Origin: Gammaproteobacteria bacterium
GTDB lineage: Bacteria; Pseudomonadota; Gammaproteobacteria; SZUA-229
Length of the DNA stretch: 34,133 nt
Reading direction: 5' to 3'
Assembly (NCBI GenBank): GCA_029882395.1
Contig: JAOUKT010000036.1
Span: forward strand, 1 to 34,133
The notes below the pieces were generated by a model. That model had not been told where the DNA came from. It made no database searches and worked only from the letters and a program-made list of their open reading frames with translations. The position numbers and the translations under genes are program-made. Positions 25,706 to 33,033 of the stretch are shown here, piece after piece (position 1 is the first letter of the stretch; the number at the start of each line of letters is the position of its first letter).

Positions 25706-26527
25706 ATGTCTGTTACTGAAAACATTGTAGATGCTGAGCAATATTTAATTAAAGATGAGCCGTATTACGAGCCGGTTGGTTCTGAAATAGCACTATACGA
25801 ATCAGCGTATGACGTTCGTATGCCGATGATGATTAAAGGCCCGACCGGTTGTGGTAAGTCTCGTTTTGTAGAACACATGGCGTGGAAGCTGGGCAAGCCT
25901 TTAATTACAGTGGCTTGTAACGAAGACATGACAGCATCAGATTTGGTCGGTCGTTTCCTGCTCGATAAAGACGGCACCAAATGGCAAGACGGCCCGTTAA
26001 CAACAGCGGCTCGCATGGGCGCTATTTGTTATCTGGATGAAATCGTTGAAGCGCGGCAGGATACTACGGTTGTCATTCACCCGTTAACCGATCACCGTCG
26101 CAGTCTGCCACTGGATAAAAAAGGTGAGCTGATTCAGGCGCACCCTGATTTCCAGCTGGTTATATCGTATAACCCTGGTTACCAGAGCTTAATGAAAGAT
26201 TTAAAACAATCGACCAAACAGCGTTTTGGCGCGATGGATTTTGATTACCCGATTGAAGCTACTGAAATCGAGATTGTCTCTAAAGAATCAGGTGTTGACA
26301 GAGACATAGCCGAAAAGCTGGTACATATCGCACAACGTGCCCGTAACCTGAAAGGTCACGGCCTGGATGAAGGTATCTCTACGCGTTTACTGGTTTACTC
26401 AGGACAATTAATAGCTAAGGGTGTTGCGCCAGTAGCTGCCTGTAGCATGACCATGGTAACGCCTTTAACCGATGATCCTGACATGCGCGATACATTAAAC
26501 GCAGCTGTTGAAACATTTTTTGGCTAA
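25706..26527 (+). CDS. cbbQ: RuBisCO activase AAA+ subunit CbbQ
   Basis: MoxR-family AAA+ ATPase that, as a hexamer bound to CbbO, removes inhibitory sugar phosphates from form I RuBisCO. It has 273 residues. Walker A GPTGCGKSR at 45-53 (Lys51), Walker B ICYLDEI with Asp111 and Glu112, then sensor 1 SYNPGYQ and the CbbQ/NorQ-typical LKQSTKQRFGAMDFDYP. The C-terminal lid includes ISTRLLVYSGQLI. The ribosome binding site is GAGAGAG in a purine-rich stretch before ATG 25706. Just upstream, TTAATCGA occurs twice with a 9-base period (25672-25679, 25681-25688). cbbO follows after 83 bases, the usual partner. Confidence 0.96.
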   Translation: MSVTENIVDAEQYLIKDEPYYEPVGSEIALYESAYDVRMPMMIKGPTGCGKSRFVEHMAWKLGKPLITVACNEDMTASDLVGRFLLDKDGTKWQDGPLTTAARMGAICYLDEIVEARQDTTVVIHPLTDHRRSLPLDKKGELIQAHPDFQLVISYNPGYQSLMKDLKQSTKQRFGAMDFDYPIEATEIEIVSKESGVDRDIAEKLVHIAQRARNLKGHGLDEGISTRLLVYSGQLIAKGVAPVAACSMTMVTPLTDDPDMRDTLNAAVETFFG

Positions 26528-26550
26528 AACTGGTTCAACCTGAGTGCGAC

Positions 26551-26576
26551 CAGAAGAGGGTTTTTACTGTCTTCTG
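26551..26576 (+). other. Stem-loop between cbbQ and cbbO
   Basis: CAGAAGA (26551-26557) pairs exactly with TCTTCTG (26570-26576) over a 12-base loop, with no T run after it. A likely processing or stability element between the two activase subunits. Confidence 0.45.
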
Positions 26577-26610
26577 ACGCTTGTTGTACTGCTAACGATA
26601 GAAATTTATT

Positions 26611-28959
26611 ATGTCGATGAAGCTAGAAGATTACGAAGAGGTACTCGCTGATGTCGCCCCGGAAGTGCGCGACGTTATCGAGTCAACTTTCCAGGAAGCA
26701 TCCCGGGTGATGTCACCAACGGGTTTGCAAGAGTACATGGACGGCGCTAAAAGTTTATGCAACTTAGGGCGCGGTTCAAGTGTAGTTATTTCTTACCTGC
26801 AAGAAATGCCGTTAGTGGCTAAAGAATGCGGCGAAGATGTCATAGGCGACTGCCTGACAGCGGCGATGAAACTGTCATCAATGACCTCCGGTGAAGTGGT
26901 AGCGTTATTGTTTTCCAGTATGCCAACGGCTGCGCGCAACCTGGGTGATGCAGAACTTTTCCGTGGTTACTTAACCTTAATTCACCAATTAGCATCGACA
27001 GCCTCTCGTGGTGTTCGCCCGATGCTAAATCATATCGATGAATTATTAAGTAAATTGACTCTAAGTGGCTTGCGTCGTTGGGCAAATTTTGGTGCTCAGG
27101 CATATCGTCGTGATTTTAATAATCTAACGTCCTATTTCAATCTTGAGTCAGCTGATAGTCGCGCGGTTTTACAAAAAGAACGACGCGGTATTTTGTTCAT
27201 CAAAACGCAAAGAAAATTAAACTTTTATTTGCGTGCATTATGGGGTCGTGACTTTTTCTTACGTCCTACCGGTGCTGACTTTGCTGATTTCCGTCCTTTC
27301 ATTGAACATCGTGTTTTGCATTTGCCTGATGCGTTAGATGATTATGGTGATATTGCTGGTCTAGAAGTCTATCGTGCAACATCTGCACATATGGCCGCAC
27401 ATATGGCTTATTCATCGGCGCCAATTTCTGCAGAAGGTTTAAGTCCTGCGCAGATGTTTTTTATTGGTTTGATTGAAGATGCCCGTATTGAATATAAAGC
27501 GATTGGTGAATTTCCAGGTTTGAGAAAACTTTGGCTTTCACTTATGCTTGTTCCGCATGATCCAGATGCAAAAGTAGAGCATCCATCAATGCCTGTTTTA
27601 GAGCGTTTTGCAATTTCTCTATTAGACCCTACTGTCTCGATTGATGATGAAGAGCTCAATGCACTGGCGCAGAAATTCCATGCAGAAATTGAAGAAAATC
27701 AGGACAATAATAATTTTTGTTGGCACTTAGGGCTTGATGTCTTTAACTTATTCTCATCACGCAAGGAAGTACCAAGCTTACGAATTCTAGAACGCATTGA
27801 TATTCCATACCGTGACGATAATCGTTACGTTTGGGAGTTTGAAGAATTTGATGAAAATGCAGAGTTTGAATATGTACCAGCAAGTCAGCGTCAGGTACGT
27901 AAAACCGTTAGCGTAATTGAAATGGCTAATGAAGTGGACTGTGAGTTAGCCGGTGACGATGCTCAAGAGATCTGGACTTGCGAAACCAATATGCGCCCTT
28001 ATGAAGACGATTTGACTGATGATCAAATTAGTTTTAATGATATGTGGGGTAAAGAACCTGTCTCTGATCCATTCCATTATCAGGAATGGGATTACCAGAT
28101 TCAGCTGCATCGTCCCGACTGGGCGACGGTACACGAGCGTCGTCAACCGCGTGGTCATATCGAAGATATTCAGGCCATTATTGATGAATACAGACCGGTT
28201 GCACATCGAATCAAACAGATCATCGATTTATTAACGCCAGAAGGCGTGCAGCGTGTGCGCAATATGGAAGACGGTGACGAAGTCGATATCAATGCCGCGA
28301 TTGATGCAATGATTGCCATTCGAATGGGTGAGCAGCCAAATACGCGTATCACCATGCGCAATGTGCTCAAAAATCGTGATCTGTCGGTGGTGGTATTGCT
28401 GGACTTGTCCGAATCTACCAATGAGGCAATGCAGGGTTCTGATAAAACAGTTTTACAGTTAACCCGAGAAGCAGCGACATTAGTCGGCACTGCCATCGAG
28501 GGTATTGGTGACCCGTTTGCGATTCATGGCTTTGCATCAGATGGCCGTCATGATGTTCAATATTATCGCTTTAAAGATTTCAACCAGCATTTCGATGATG
28601 ATACCAAATCACGCCTTGCCGGTATGAAAGGCGGGCTGTCAACTCGCATGGGTGCGGCATTACGCCATGCCGGTCATCACTTGTTAAAACAGCAGGAAAA
28701 ACGCAAGTTAGTGCTGCTGGTAACCGATGGTGAGCCGGCGGATATTGATGAACGTGATCCGCAGCATTTGCGACATGATGCTAAGAAAGCCGTGGAAGAA
28801 CTTTATAGTACAGGCGTGCTGACCTATTGTTTAACGCTTGATCCCAATGCAGACGATTATGTAAAACGGATTTTCGGTGCCAATAATTATACGGTAATTG
28901 ATAATGTCGATAAGCTACCCGAACAGTTACCAACCCTGTTTGCCAGTTTGACGTCATAA
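26611..28959 (+). CDS. cbbO: RuBisCO activase adaptor CbbO (VWA domain)
   Basis: Adaptor that connects the CbbQ hexamer to RuBisCO. It has 782 residues, normal for CbbO. The long N-terminal part (about 1-570) is the CbbO/NorD-type region, including LEDYEEVLADVAPEVRDVIEST at the start and the YVPASQRQVRKTVSVIEMANEVDCE stretch. The C-terminal von Willebrand A domain (about 588-782) has an intact MIDAS: DLSES (Asp598, Ser600, Ser602), the Thr in GGLSTRMGAAL and Asp in VTDGEPAD. In known CbbO proteins this site binds an acidic residue of CbbL. No Shine-Dalgarno is evident before ATG 26611. The stretch about 27120-28060 looks more AT-rich in codon choice than the rest of the gene. The aldolase gene follows after 22 bases. 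Confidence 0.95.
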   Translation: MSMKLEDYEEVLADVAPEVRDVIESTFQEASRVMSPTGLQEYMDGAKSLCNLGRGSSVVISYLQEMPLVAKECGEDVIGDCLTAAMKLSSMTSGEVVALLFSSMPTAARNLGDAELFRGYLTLIHQLASTASRGVRPMLNHIDELLSKLTLSGLRRWANFGAQAYRRDFNNLTSYFNLESADSRAVLQKERRGILFIKTQRKLNFYLRALWGRDFFLRPTGADFADFRPFIEHRVLHLPDALDDYGDIAGLEVYRATSAHMAAHMAYSSAPISAEGLSPAQMFFIGLIEDARIEYKAIGEFPGLRKLWLSLMLVPHDPDAKVEHPSMPVLERFAISLLDPTVSIDDEELNALAQKFHAEIEENQDNNNFCWHLGLDVFNLFSSRKEVPSLRILERIDIPYRDDNRYVWEFEEFDENAEFEYVPASQRQVRKTVSVIEMANEVDCELAGDDAQEIWTCETNMRPYEDDLTDDQISFNDMWGKEPVSDPFHYQEWDYQIQLHRPDWATVHERRQPRGHIEDIQAIIDEYRPVAHRIKQIIDLLTPEGVQRVRNMEDGDEVDINAAIDAMIAIRMGEQPNTRITMRNVLKNRDLSVVVLLDLSESTNEAMQGSDKTVLQLTREAATLVGTAIEGIGDPFAIHGFASDGRHDVQYYRFKDFNQHFDDDTKSRLAGMKGGLSTRMGAALRHAGHHLLKQQEKRKLVLLVTDGEPADIDERDPQHLRHDAKKAVEELYSTGVLTYCLTLDPNADDYVKRIFGANNYTVIDNVDKLPEQLPTLFASLTS

Positions 28960-28981
28960 AGCGTCGAGCAAAGGAATCTTT

Positions 28982-30160
28982 ATGCCATTGGTTAACATGC
29001 GCGACATGCTTCACCACGCTTATGACAATAACTATGCCGTCGGTGCTTTTGATTTAGTCAGTCTGGACTTTTTAGAAGCCGTCATAGCGGCTGCAGAAAA
29101 CAGCCGCTCTGCTGTTATCTTAAGTGTCGCGGAACCGCATTTTGTGCATTATGACTTTGAGTTGTTACTGCCGGCAGTCGAAGCGGCTGCAAAACGGGCT
29201 ACTGTGCCTGTTGCAATACAGCTCGATCATGGCAGCAGCCTCGAAACCACAATCAAAGCCATCAACCTGGGTTGCAATGGCGTTATGCTGGATGCCTCGA
29301 ATCAGGACCTTAGTGAGAACATTAATCTAACTAAAGCCGTGGTTGAGATGGCGCACAAATGTGGCGTATCGGTGGTCGGTGAGCTCGGCTACGTCGCCGG
29401 CAAAGTAGGTGAAGGGGCAGAACAGCATCCGGGTGAAGCCGCGCTGACCAATCCATCAGAAGCAAAAGCCTATGTTGAACGCACCGGCGTCGACTTTTTA
29501 GCCGTTTCCATCGGCACCGTGCAAGGGCGAATGGATGGCCGTGCAAAACTGGACTATACCCGCCTCAAGCAACTTAACCAGACGGTTAATATTCCGCTGG
29601 TGATTCATGGTGGAAGCGGTCTCAACGAAGATCAGTTTCATAAACTCACCAGCAATGGTGTCGCCAAAATAGACTATTTCACCGCGCTTTCAGATATTGC
29701 AGCAAAGGCGATGAGAAAGCGCAGCAAAGAAAACCCGAACGGCAGTTTTACAGACCTTAAAAAAGACGTGAAACAGGCAATCAGTACAGAAGTGCAGAGG
29801 TGTCTCCGGCAATGGGGTAGTGCCGGTCGAGCCGCAGAAGTGCTGGCCCAGTGTGAACCGTGGCTGTCTGTCGAACATTTGATCATTCATAATATTGATG
29901 TCGCTTCGACGCAGTCAGTCAATAGTTTAATGGTCAAAGGCAAGGACCTGCTGTTACAGATACCGGGTGTGCGTGAAGTCTTTACCAGTGAAGCAGTGGA
30001 AGAAAATAGCAAATACCGCTTTTGCTGGTCCGTCAGGTTTACTCATAAAGCCGCATTAGAAAGTTTCAGAAGCAATAATAACTTTGATGCGTTTCTAAAA
30101 CAGCAGTTCAAACCCAATGTCAGTGACTATATCAGCATAGACTATCTGGAAAGCGCCTAA
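28982..30160 (+). CDS. Class II ketose-bisphosphate aldolase fused to a Dabb-like C-terminal domain
   Basis: Residues 1-285 form a class II aldolase of the GatY/KbaY/FbaA (IIB) type, which normally splits fructose or tagatose 1,6-bisphosphate with zinc. Visible: YAVGAFDLVSLDFLEAV, Asp82-His83 in IQLDHGSS, GELGYVAG, and His209 in VIHGGSGL. The third zinc histidine, in the family motif (A/S)(I/L)GTxHG, is Gln181 here (SIGTVQG, codon CAA at 29522-29524), and the phosphate-site KIN(V)xT reads KIDYFT. Residues 296-391 are an added domain (VEHLIIHNI ... IPGVREVFTSEAVEENSKYRFCWSVRFTHKAALESF) that resembles the ferredoxin-like Dabb stress barrel. The usual family length is about 285-345, so the extension is real. 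AAGGA precedes the ATG; the gene is 22 bases after cbbO, so probably in that operon. A Calvin-cycle aldolase role is likely from context but activity is uncertain. Confidence 0.88.
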   Translation: MPLVNMRDMLHHAYDNNYAVGAFDLVSLDFLEAVIAAAENSRSAVILSVAEPHFVHYDFELLLPAVEAAAKRATVPVAIQLDHGSSLETTIKAINLGCNGVMLDASNQDLSENINLTKAVVEMAHKCGVSVVGELGYVAGKVGEGAEQHPGEAALTNPSEAKAYVERTGVDFLAVSIGTVQGRMDGRAKLDYTRLKQLNQTVNIPLVIHGGSGLNEDQFHKLTSNGVAKIDYFTALSDIAAKAMRKRSKENPNGSFTDLKKDVKQAISTEVQRCLRQWGSAGRAAEVLAQCEPWLSVEHLIIHNIDVASTQSVNSLMVKGKDLLLQIPGVREVFTSEAVEENSKYRFCWSVRFTHKAALESFRSNNNFDAFLKQQFKPNVSDYISIDYLESA

Positions 30161-30612
30161 AGCCCCGTTTTTAGCGGCAGAATAGAGATTTTTCCACTGG
30201 CAGGCAGAGAGTCTTTGTAACGCTGATCAATTTGTAACATAGCCTGATAAAACTCGCTGTTTAGCCGGGTTTGAATGTCTTTCATATCATTACCATAAAA
30301 AACAAGCCGGCAATCCAGCGGCTGGGTTAAATCATCGCGCTGCTCAGGTTTTAATAAGGGATGCCAGGAAAGCCTGATTAATCTTCCGCCCTCATCGCCA
30401 CGCACAGCATAAGCGAGACTGTCGACAAACCAGAAAGTATTTTTTTCGATAATGGCAAGGTATTGTAACGAACGAATCGGCACAAACAGATGATCCGACT
30501 GGCTGCGGTGTAGCAATACATGAGCCAGGTTATAGGTTTTTGAAAGCAGCCGGAACGTCTGGCAGGAAAATTCATCCGGTGTAAAAAACGATTGCGTATC
30601 ATGAGCTGTCAT
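30157..30612 (-). CDS. Protein of unknown function
   Basis: A predicted 151-residue soluble protein with no recognised domain. It begins TAHDTQSFFTPDEFSCQTFRLL, has LFVPIRSLQYLAIIEKNTFWFVDSLAYAV near the centre and LDCRLVFYGNDMKDIQTRLNSEFYQAML later, giving an alternating hydrophobic pattern of an alpha/beta domain. The frame is open back to a TTG at 30741, which would add a Cys-rich hydrophobic N-terminus with a possible lipobox (FSGC), but a near-consensus promoter inside that stretch places transcription start at ATG 30612, so the shorter form is preferred. Its 3' end overlaps the aldolase stop by 4 bases, convergently. It is divergent from the Mks-type operon. Confidence 0.65.
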   Translation of the reverse strand: MTAHDTQSFFTPDEFSCQTFRLLSKTYNLAHVLLHRSQSDHLFVPIRSLQYLAIIEKNTFWFVDSLAYAVRGDEGGRLIRLSWHPLLKPEQRDDLTQPLDCRLVFYGNDMKDIQTRLNSEFYQAMLQIDQRYKDSLPASGKISILPLKTGL

Positions 30613-30619
30613 ATTAAAA

Positions 30620-30647
30620 ATTATAACATTATTAGCGATCCGTGTAA
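30620..30647 (-). promoter_or_regulatory. Promoter of the minus-strand unknown gene, leaderless geometry
   Basis: On the minus strand TTACAC (30647-30642) and a perfect TATAAT (30625-30620) are 16 bases apart. The ATG (30612) begins 7 bases after the -10 box, so +1 falls on or one base before the start codon. Confidence 0.6.
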
Positions 30648-30823
30648 GCTCAGCAGGCTTTGATAAAAGGCGCAAACAGCCGCTGAAAAAACCGCAGCAT
30701 AAAATTAATAAACAACAGGCAGGCAAACAAAAAAACAGCAAGTCGTATCAATAGCGGGCTAAAACCAGGCTTTGACTGAGCGTTTTTTGAGCAAAAGCAT
30801 TGATCCCAATAGCGGCTTCTGCA

Positions 30824-30852
30824 TGGTCATCATCGGGCTTAACGCGTACAAT
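30824..30852 (+). promoter_or_regulatory. Promoter of the MksF/JetA-type operon, leaderless geometry
   Basis: TGGTCA (30824-30829, 4/6) and TACAAT (30847-30852, 5/6) are 17 bases apart; the ATG at 30859 begins 6 bases after the -10 box. No Shine-Dalgarno is present. This supports ATG 30859 over the upstream TTG 30772 and ATG 30823. Confidence 0.5.
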
Positions 30853-30858
30853 GGCGCC

Positions 30859-32322
30859 ATGTTTTTTACCGAAAACCGTCAATATTTCTTCCGCCCCTTT
30901 TCCGGCAAATACCGTGAACAGGTGATGGAGTGCCTGCGTCTGCTTTATGGCCGTTTATACGGTGATCAGGCCGATTATTCGCGGGCTTTTACCCAGGACC
31001 AGCTGCTTGAATGCTTCGAAGAAGCCATCGCCCGTACCCCGGTGCTGGATGAAGATGAGGACAGCGAATTCATCGCTACCAGCAAAACGGAGAGAGGCCA
31101 GGCGCACTGGGTGCGCAATCTGTTATTAGAGCACGGCTGGTTAGAGAGCCATGCCGATGAAGCCACGCTGCAAAGTACCTATGGTTTTAGCCGTATCGGC
31201 CGCCTGTTTACCCAGCCGATGGTTGAAACCGCCGGCGCCGGCTTTCGAACCCGCCACCGCAATACACGCAATACACGCAATGCTCTGCAATCGTTTATCG
31301 AGCGCGGAGACGTCTACGACTTGCTCGATGCCTATGAAGCCTCGGCCCGCATCATCAGTGACTTCAGTGACGTCATCGCTGAGCTTGACGAACGCAAACG
31401 GCAGCTCGTCAAAGAGATAGAATCACAGCAGCTGGTGCAGCAGGCCAGTGATGAGTTTTTTGATTTTATGGAACAGCGGTTTATGCCGGATCTGTCTATC
31501 CGTATGTCGACAGACAGCGTAGAAAAACACCGTGAAGACATCCAGCAATTAATTCGCAAGGCGCACCGCAAACAAAACGAGTTTAAAGCCAGTGCCGAAA
31601 AAGAACTGCGCAAAATGGCACCGGAGTTGCGCACGGCAGATAATGCGTCACTCTATCTGCGCATACTCGATGGCATTGAAGGCCGCATACACAGCGCCAG
31701 TGAAATCATGTTGCCGGCATTGCGTCAGGCATTGCACAGCTTCACCCGGCGTGCTGATATTATAATCCGCCAGCTGAGTTACAATAGTTACAGTGACCAG
31801 GGTGGCCTGCCGGCATTGTGTCAGAGCCTGGCAGAAATGCCTGAGCAGGAAAAGCAGGCAAAATTAAACGCCATGGCTGACGCCATGCCGGGTCTGTCGC
31901 TGGGTTTTATTGACCCGGCCTCACTCAAGTTACACAGTGGCAGCCGCAAAAGGCTGGTCAATACCCAGGCAGAGAGCCACGAAGTCGTCAATAAGGACTC
32001 TCGCAAAGCCATATACATTCAGCAGGTCTTAGAAACCGCGTTCCAGGTCAACAGCCAGGAACAAATACAATACATCATCAATGCGCTGCAAAAAGGCCAC
32101 CGCATTCGCAGCCAGCAGCTGCCGGTCAATAACGCCCGTGAATTGCTAATGTCGGCCCACAGCATTGAAATCGCCGCCGCGGGCAACCGCTCTTCTGAAT
32201 TTTCTTTTCAGGTGCGTTATAACCAGCAAACCACCAGCAGCGAATATTATGAACAAAGCGACGAGTTCATTATCGAACTGGTCGAAAAAGACAAACAGGT
32301 TAGCCCTTTAAATGATAACTGA
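30859..32322 (+). CDS. mksF: Condensin-like kleisin MksF / Wadjet JetA-type protein
   Basis: Kleisin-like subunit of a bacterial condensin of the MksBEF/Wadjet class. From ATG 30859 it has 487 residues, starting FFTENRQYFFRPFSGKYREQV, which is the expected N-terminus of this family (DUF5716/JetA-like in my recollection). RGDVYDLLDAYEASARIISDFSDVIAELDERKRQLVKEIE and QQASDEFFDFMEQRFMPDLSIRMS are predicted coiled-coil and helical segments that would contact the SMC neck; a winged-helix-like N-terminal region lies in about 1-120. The next gene overlaps its 3' end by 11 bases, so the operon is tightly coupled. Longer in-frame starts exist but lack support. MksF of chromosome-segregation systems and JetA of plasmid-defence systems cannot be told apart from this gene alone. 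Confidence 0.8.
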   Translation: MFFTENRQYFFRPFSGKYREQVMECLRLLYGRLYGDQADYSRAFTQDQLLECFEEAIARTPVLDEDEDSEFIATSKTERGQAHWVRNLLLEHGWLESHADEATLQSTYGFSRIGRLFTQPMVETAGAGFRTRHRNTRNTRNALQSFIERGDVYDLLDAYEASARIISDFSDVIAELDERKRQLVKEIESQQLVQQASDEFFDFMEQRFMPDLSIRMSTDSVEKHREDIQQLIRKAHRKQNEFKASAEKELRKMAPELRTADNASLYLRILDGIEGRIHSASEIMLPALRQALHSFTRRADIIIRQLSYNSYSDQGGLPALCQSLAEMPEQEKQAKLNAMADAMPGLSLGFIDPASLKLHSGSRKRLVNTQAESHEVVNKDSRKAIYIQQVLETAFQVNSQEQIQYIINALQKGHRIRSQQLPVNNARELLMSAHSIEIAAAGNRSSEFSFQVRYNQQTTSSEYYEQSDEFIIELVEKDKQVSPLNDN

Positions 32323-33028
32323 GACCATCGAACAACAGCTTGAAAAAGAAAACATCAGCCTTAATGACTTTCGTGAGTTAGTCATCCGGCTGCTCAACTA
32401 CAGCGTCTTGTGTCGCCAGGAAAACCAGACCGAGCAACAGCTTTATGACCGCTACCTGCGAATTGAAGCACTGGTCAATGAGTACCTTGCATTGATGGGC
32501 GTGCAGGTGCTACACGATACCCGCTTTGAATATATCCGCCTGTACCCGCCGTCTAGCCAGGTTCCGGGCATGGAAGAGGCGGACCTGTTGGCATTTTCAG
32601 GCAGCCTGCGCTCGCGCCTAAGCCAGCAGGAAGTGGCGCTGATTTTAGTGCTGCGGCTGCAATACGATAAAGCCCTGCGTGAGGCCAAGGTCGATGATGA
32701 AGGTTTTGTCACCGAATCATTTGAATCGATCAGCATTGCGATGAAAAATATCATAGGCCGTTCATTGCCTGAAAAAGCCGCTGAGCGCCGCCAGCTTTTT
32801 AGCCGTTGCAGAAAACTGCGTTTGATTGATTACCACCATGAAGACGACGTGCTGAAATCCGAATCCTGGTTAAAAATCCATCCCATGATTGTCGGCTTTG
32901 TCAATGACGAGGCCATTCAGGCACTGGAAAGCCCGGCCGATGACATCAAAACAGACGATAAAAACATCAGCACACAGTCAGAGCCGACAACAATGCCGGC
33001 AACGCCAGCCCTTGACGAGACGAAATAA
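32312..33028 (+). CDS. mksE: Condensin-like MksE / Wadjet JetB-type protein (DUF4194)
   Basis: KITE-type winged-helix subunit that joins the kleisin and SMC proteins. It has 238 residues; LNDFRELVIRLLNYSVLCRQENQTEQQLYDRYLRIEALVNEYLALMGVQVLHD and the following FEYIRLYPP are typical of DUF4194, and LSQQEVALILVLRLQYDKAL plus LRLIDYHHEDDVLKSESWLKIHPMI look like the two winged-helix halves. The C-terminal 40 residues are acidic and probably disordered. ATG 32312 lies inside the end of mksF, overlapping by 11 bases. The SMC gene begins 5 bases after its stop. Product order kleisin-KITE-SMC is the standard Mks/Wadjet order. Confidence 0.82.
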   Translation: MITETIEQQLEKENISLNDFRELVIRLLNYSVLCRQENQTEQQLYDRYLRIEALVNEYLALMGVQVLHDTRFEYIRLYPPSSQVPGMEEADLLAFSGSLRSRLSQQEVALILVLRLQYDKALREAKVDDEGFVTESFESISIAMKNIIGRSLPEKAAERRQLFSRCRKLRLIDYHHEDDVLKSESWLKIHPMIVGFVNDEAIQALESPADDIKTDDKNISTQSEPTTMPATPALDETK

Positions 33029-33033
33029 ATTAC

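Noticed and set aside
23280..30160. Carboxysome (form IAc) association of the RuBisCO
   Set aside because: No csoS or shell protein genes follow cbbS; cbbQ and cbbO are present instead, which marks the non-carboxysomal type.
30613..30741. Hydrophobic Cys-rich N-terminal extension of the minus-strand unknown gene (TTG start at 30741)
   Set aside because: A promoter with a perfect TATAAT lies within it and places the transcript start at ATG 30612. Kept as an open alternative because the extension has lipoprotein-like character.
30772..30858. Longer MksF-type start at TTG 30772 or ATG 30823
   Set aside because: Neither has a Shine-Dalgarno; the added residues do not resemble the family, whose proteins begin with an MFF...FRP-type N-terminus; and a -35/-10 pair lies inside this stretch, pointing to ATG 30859.
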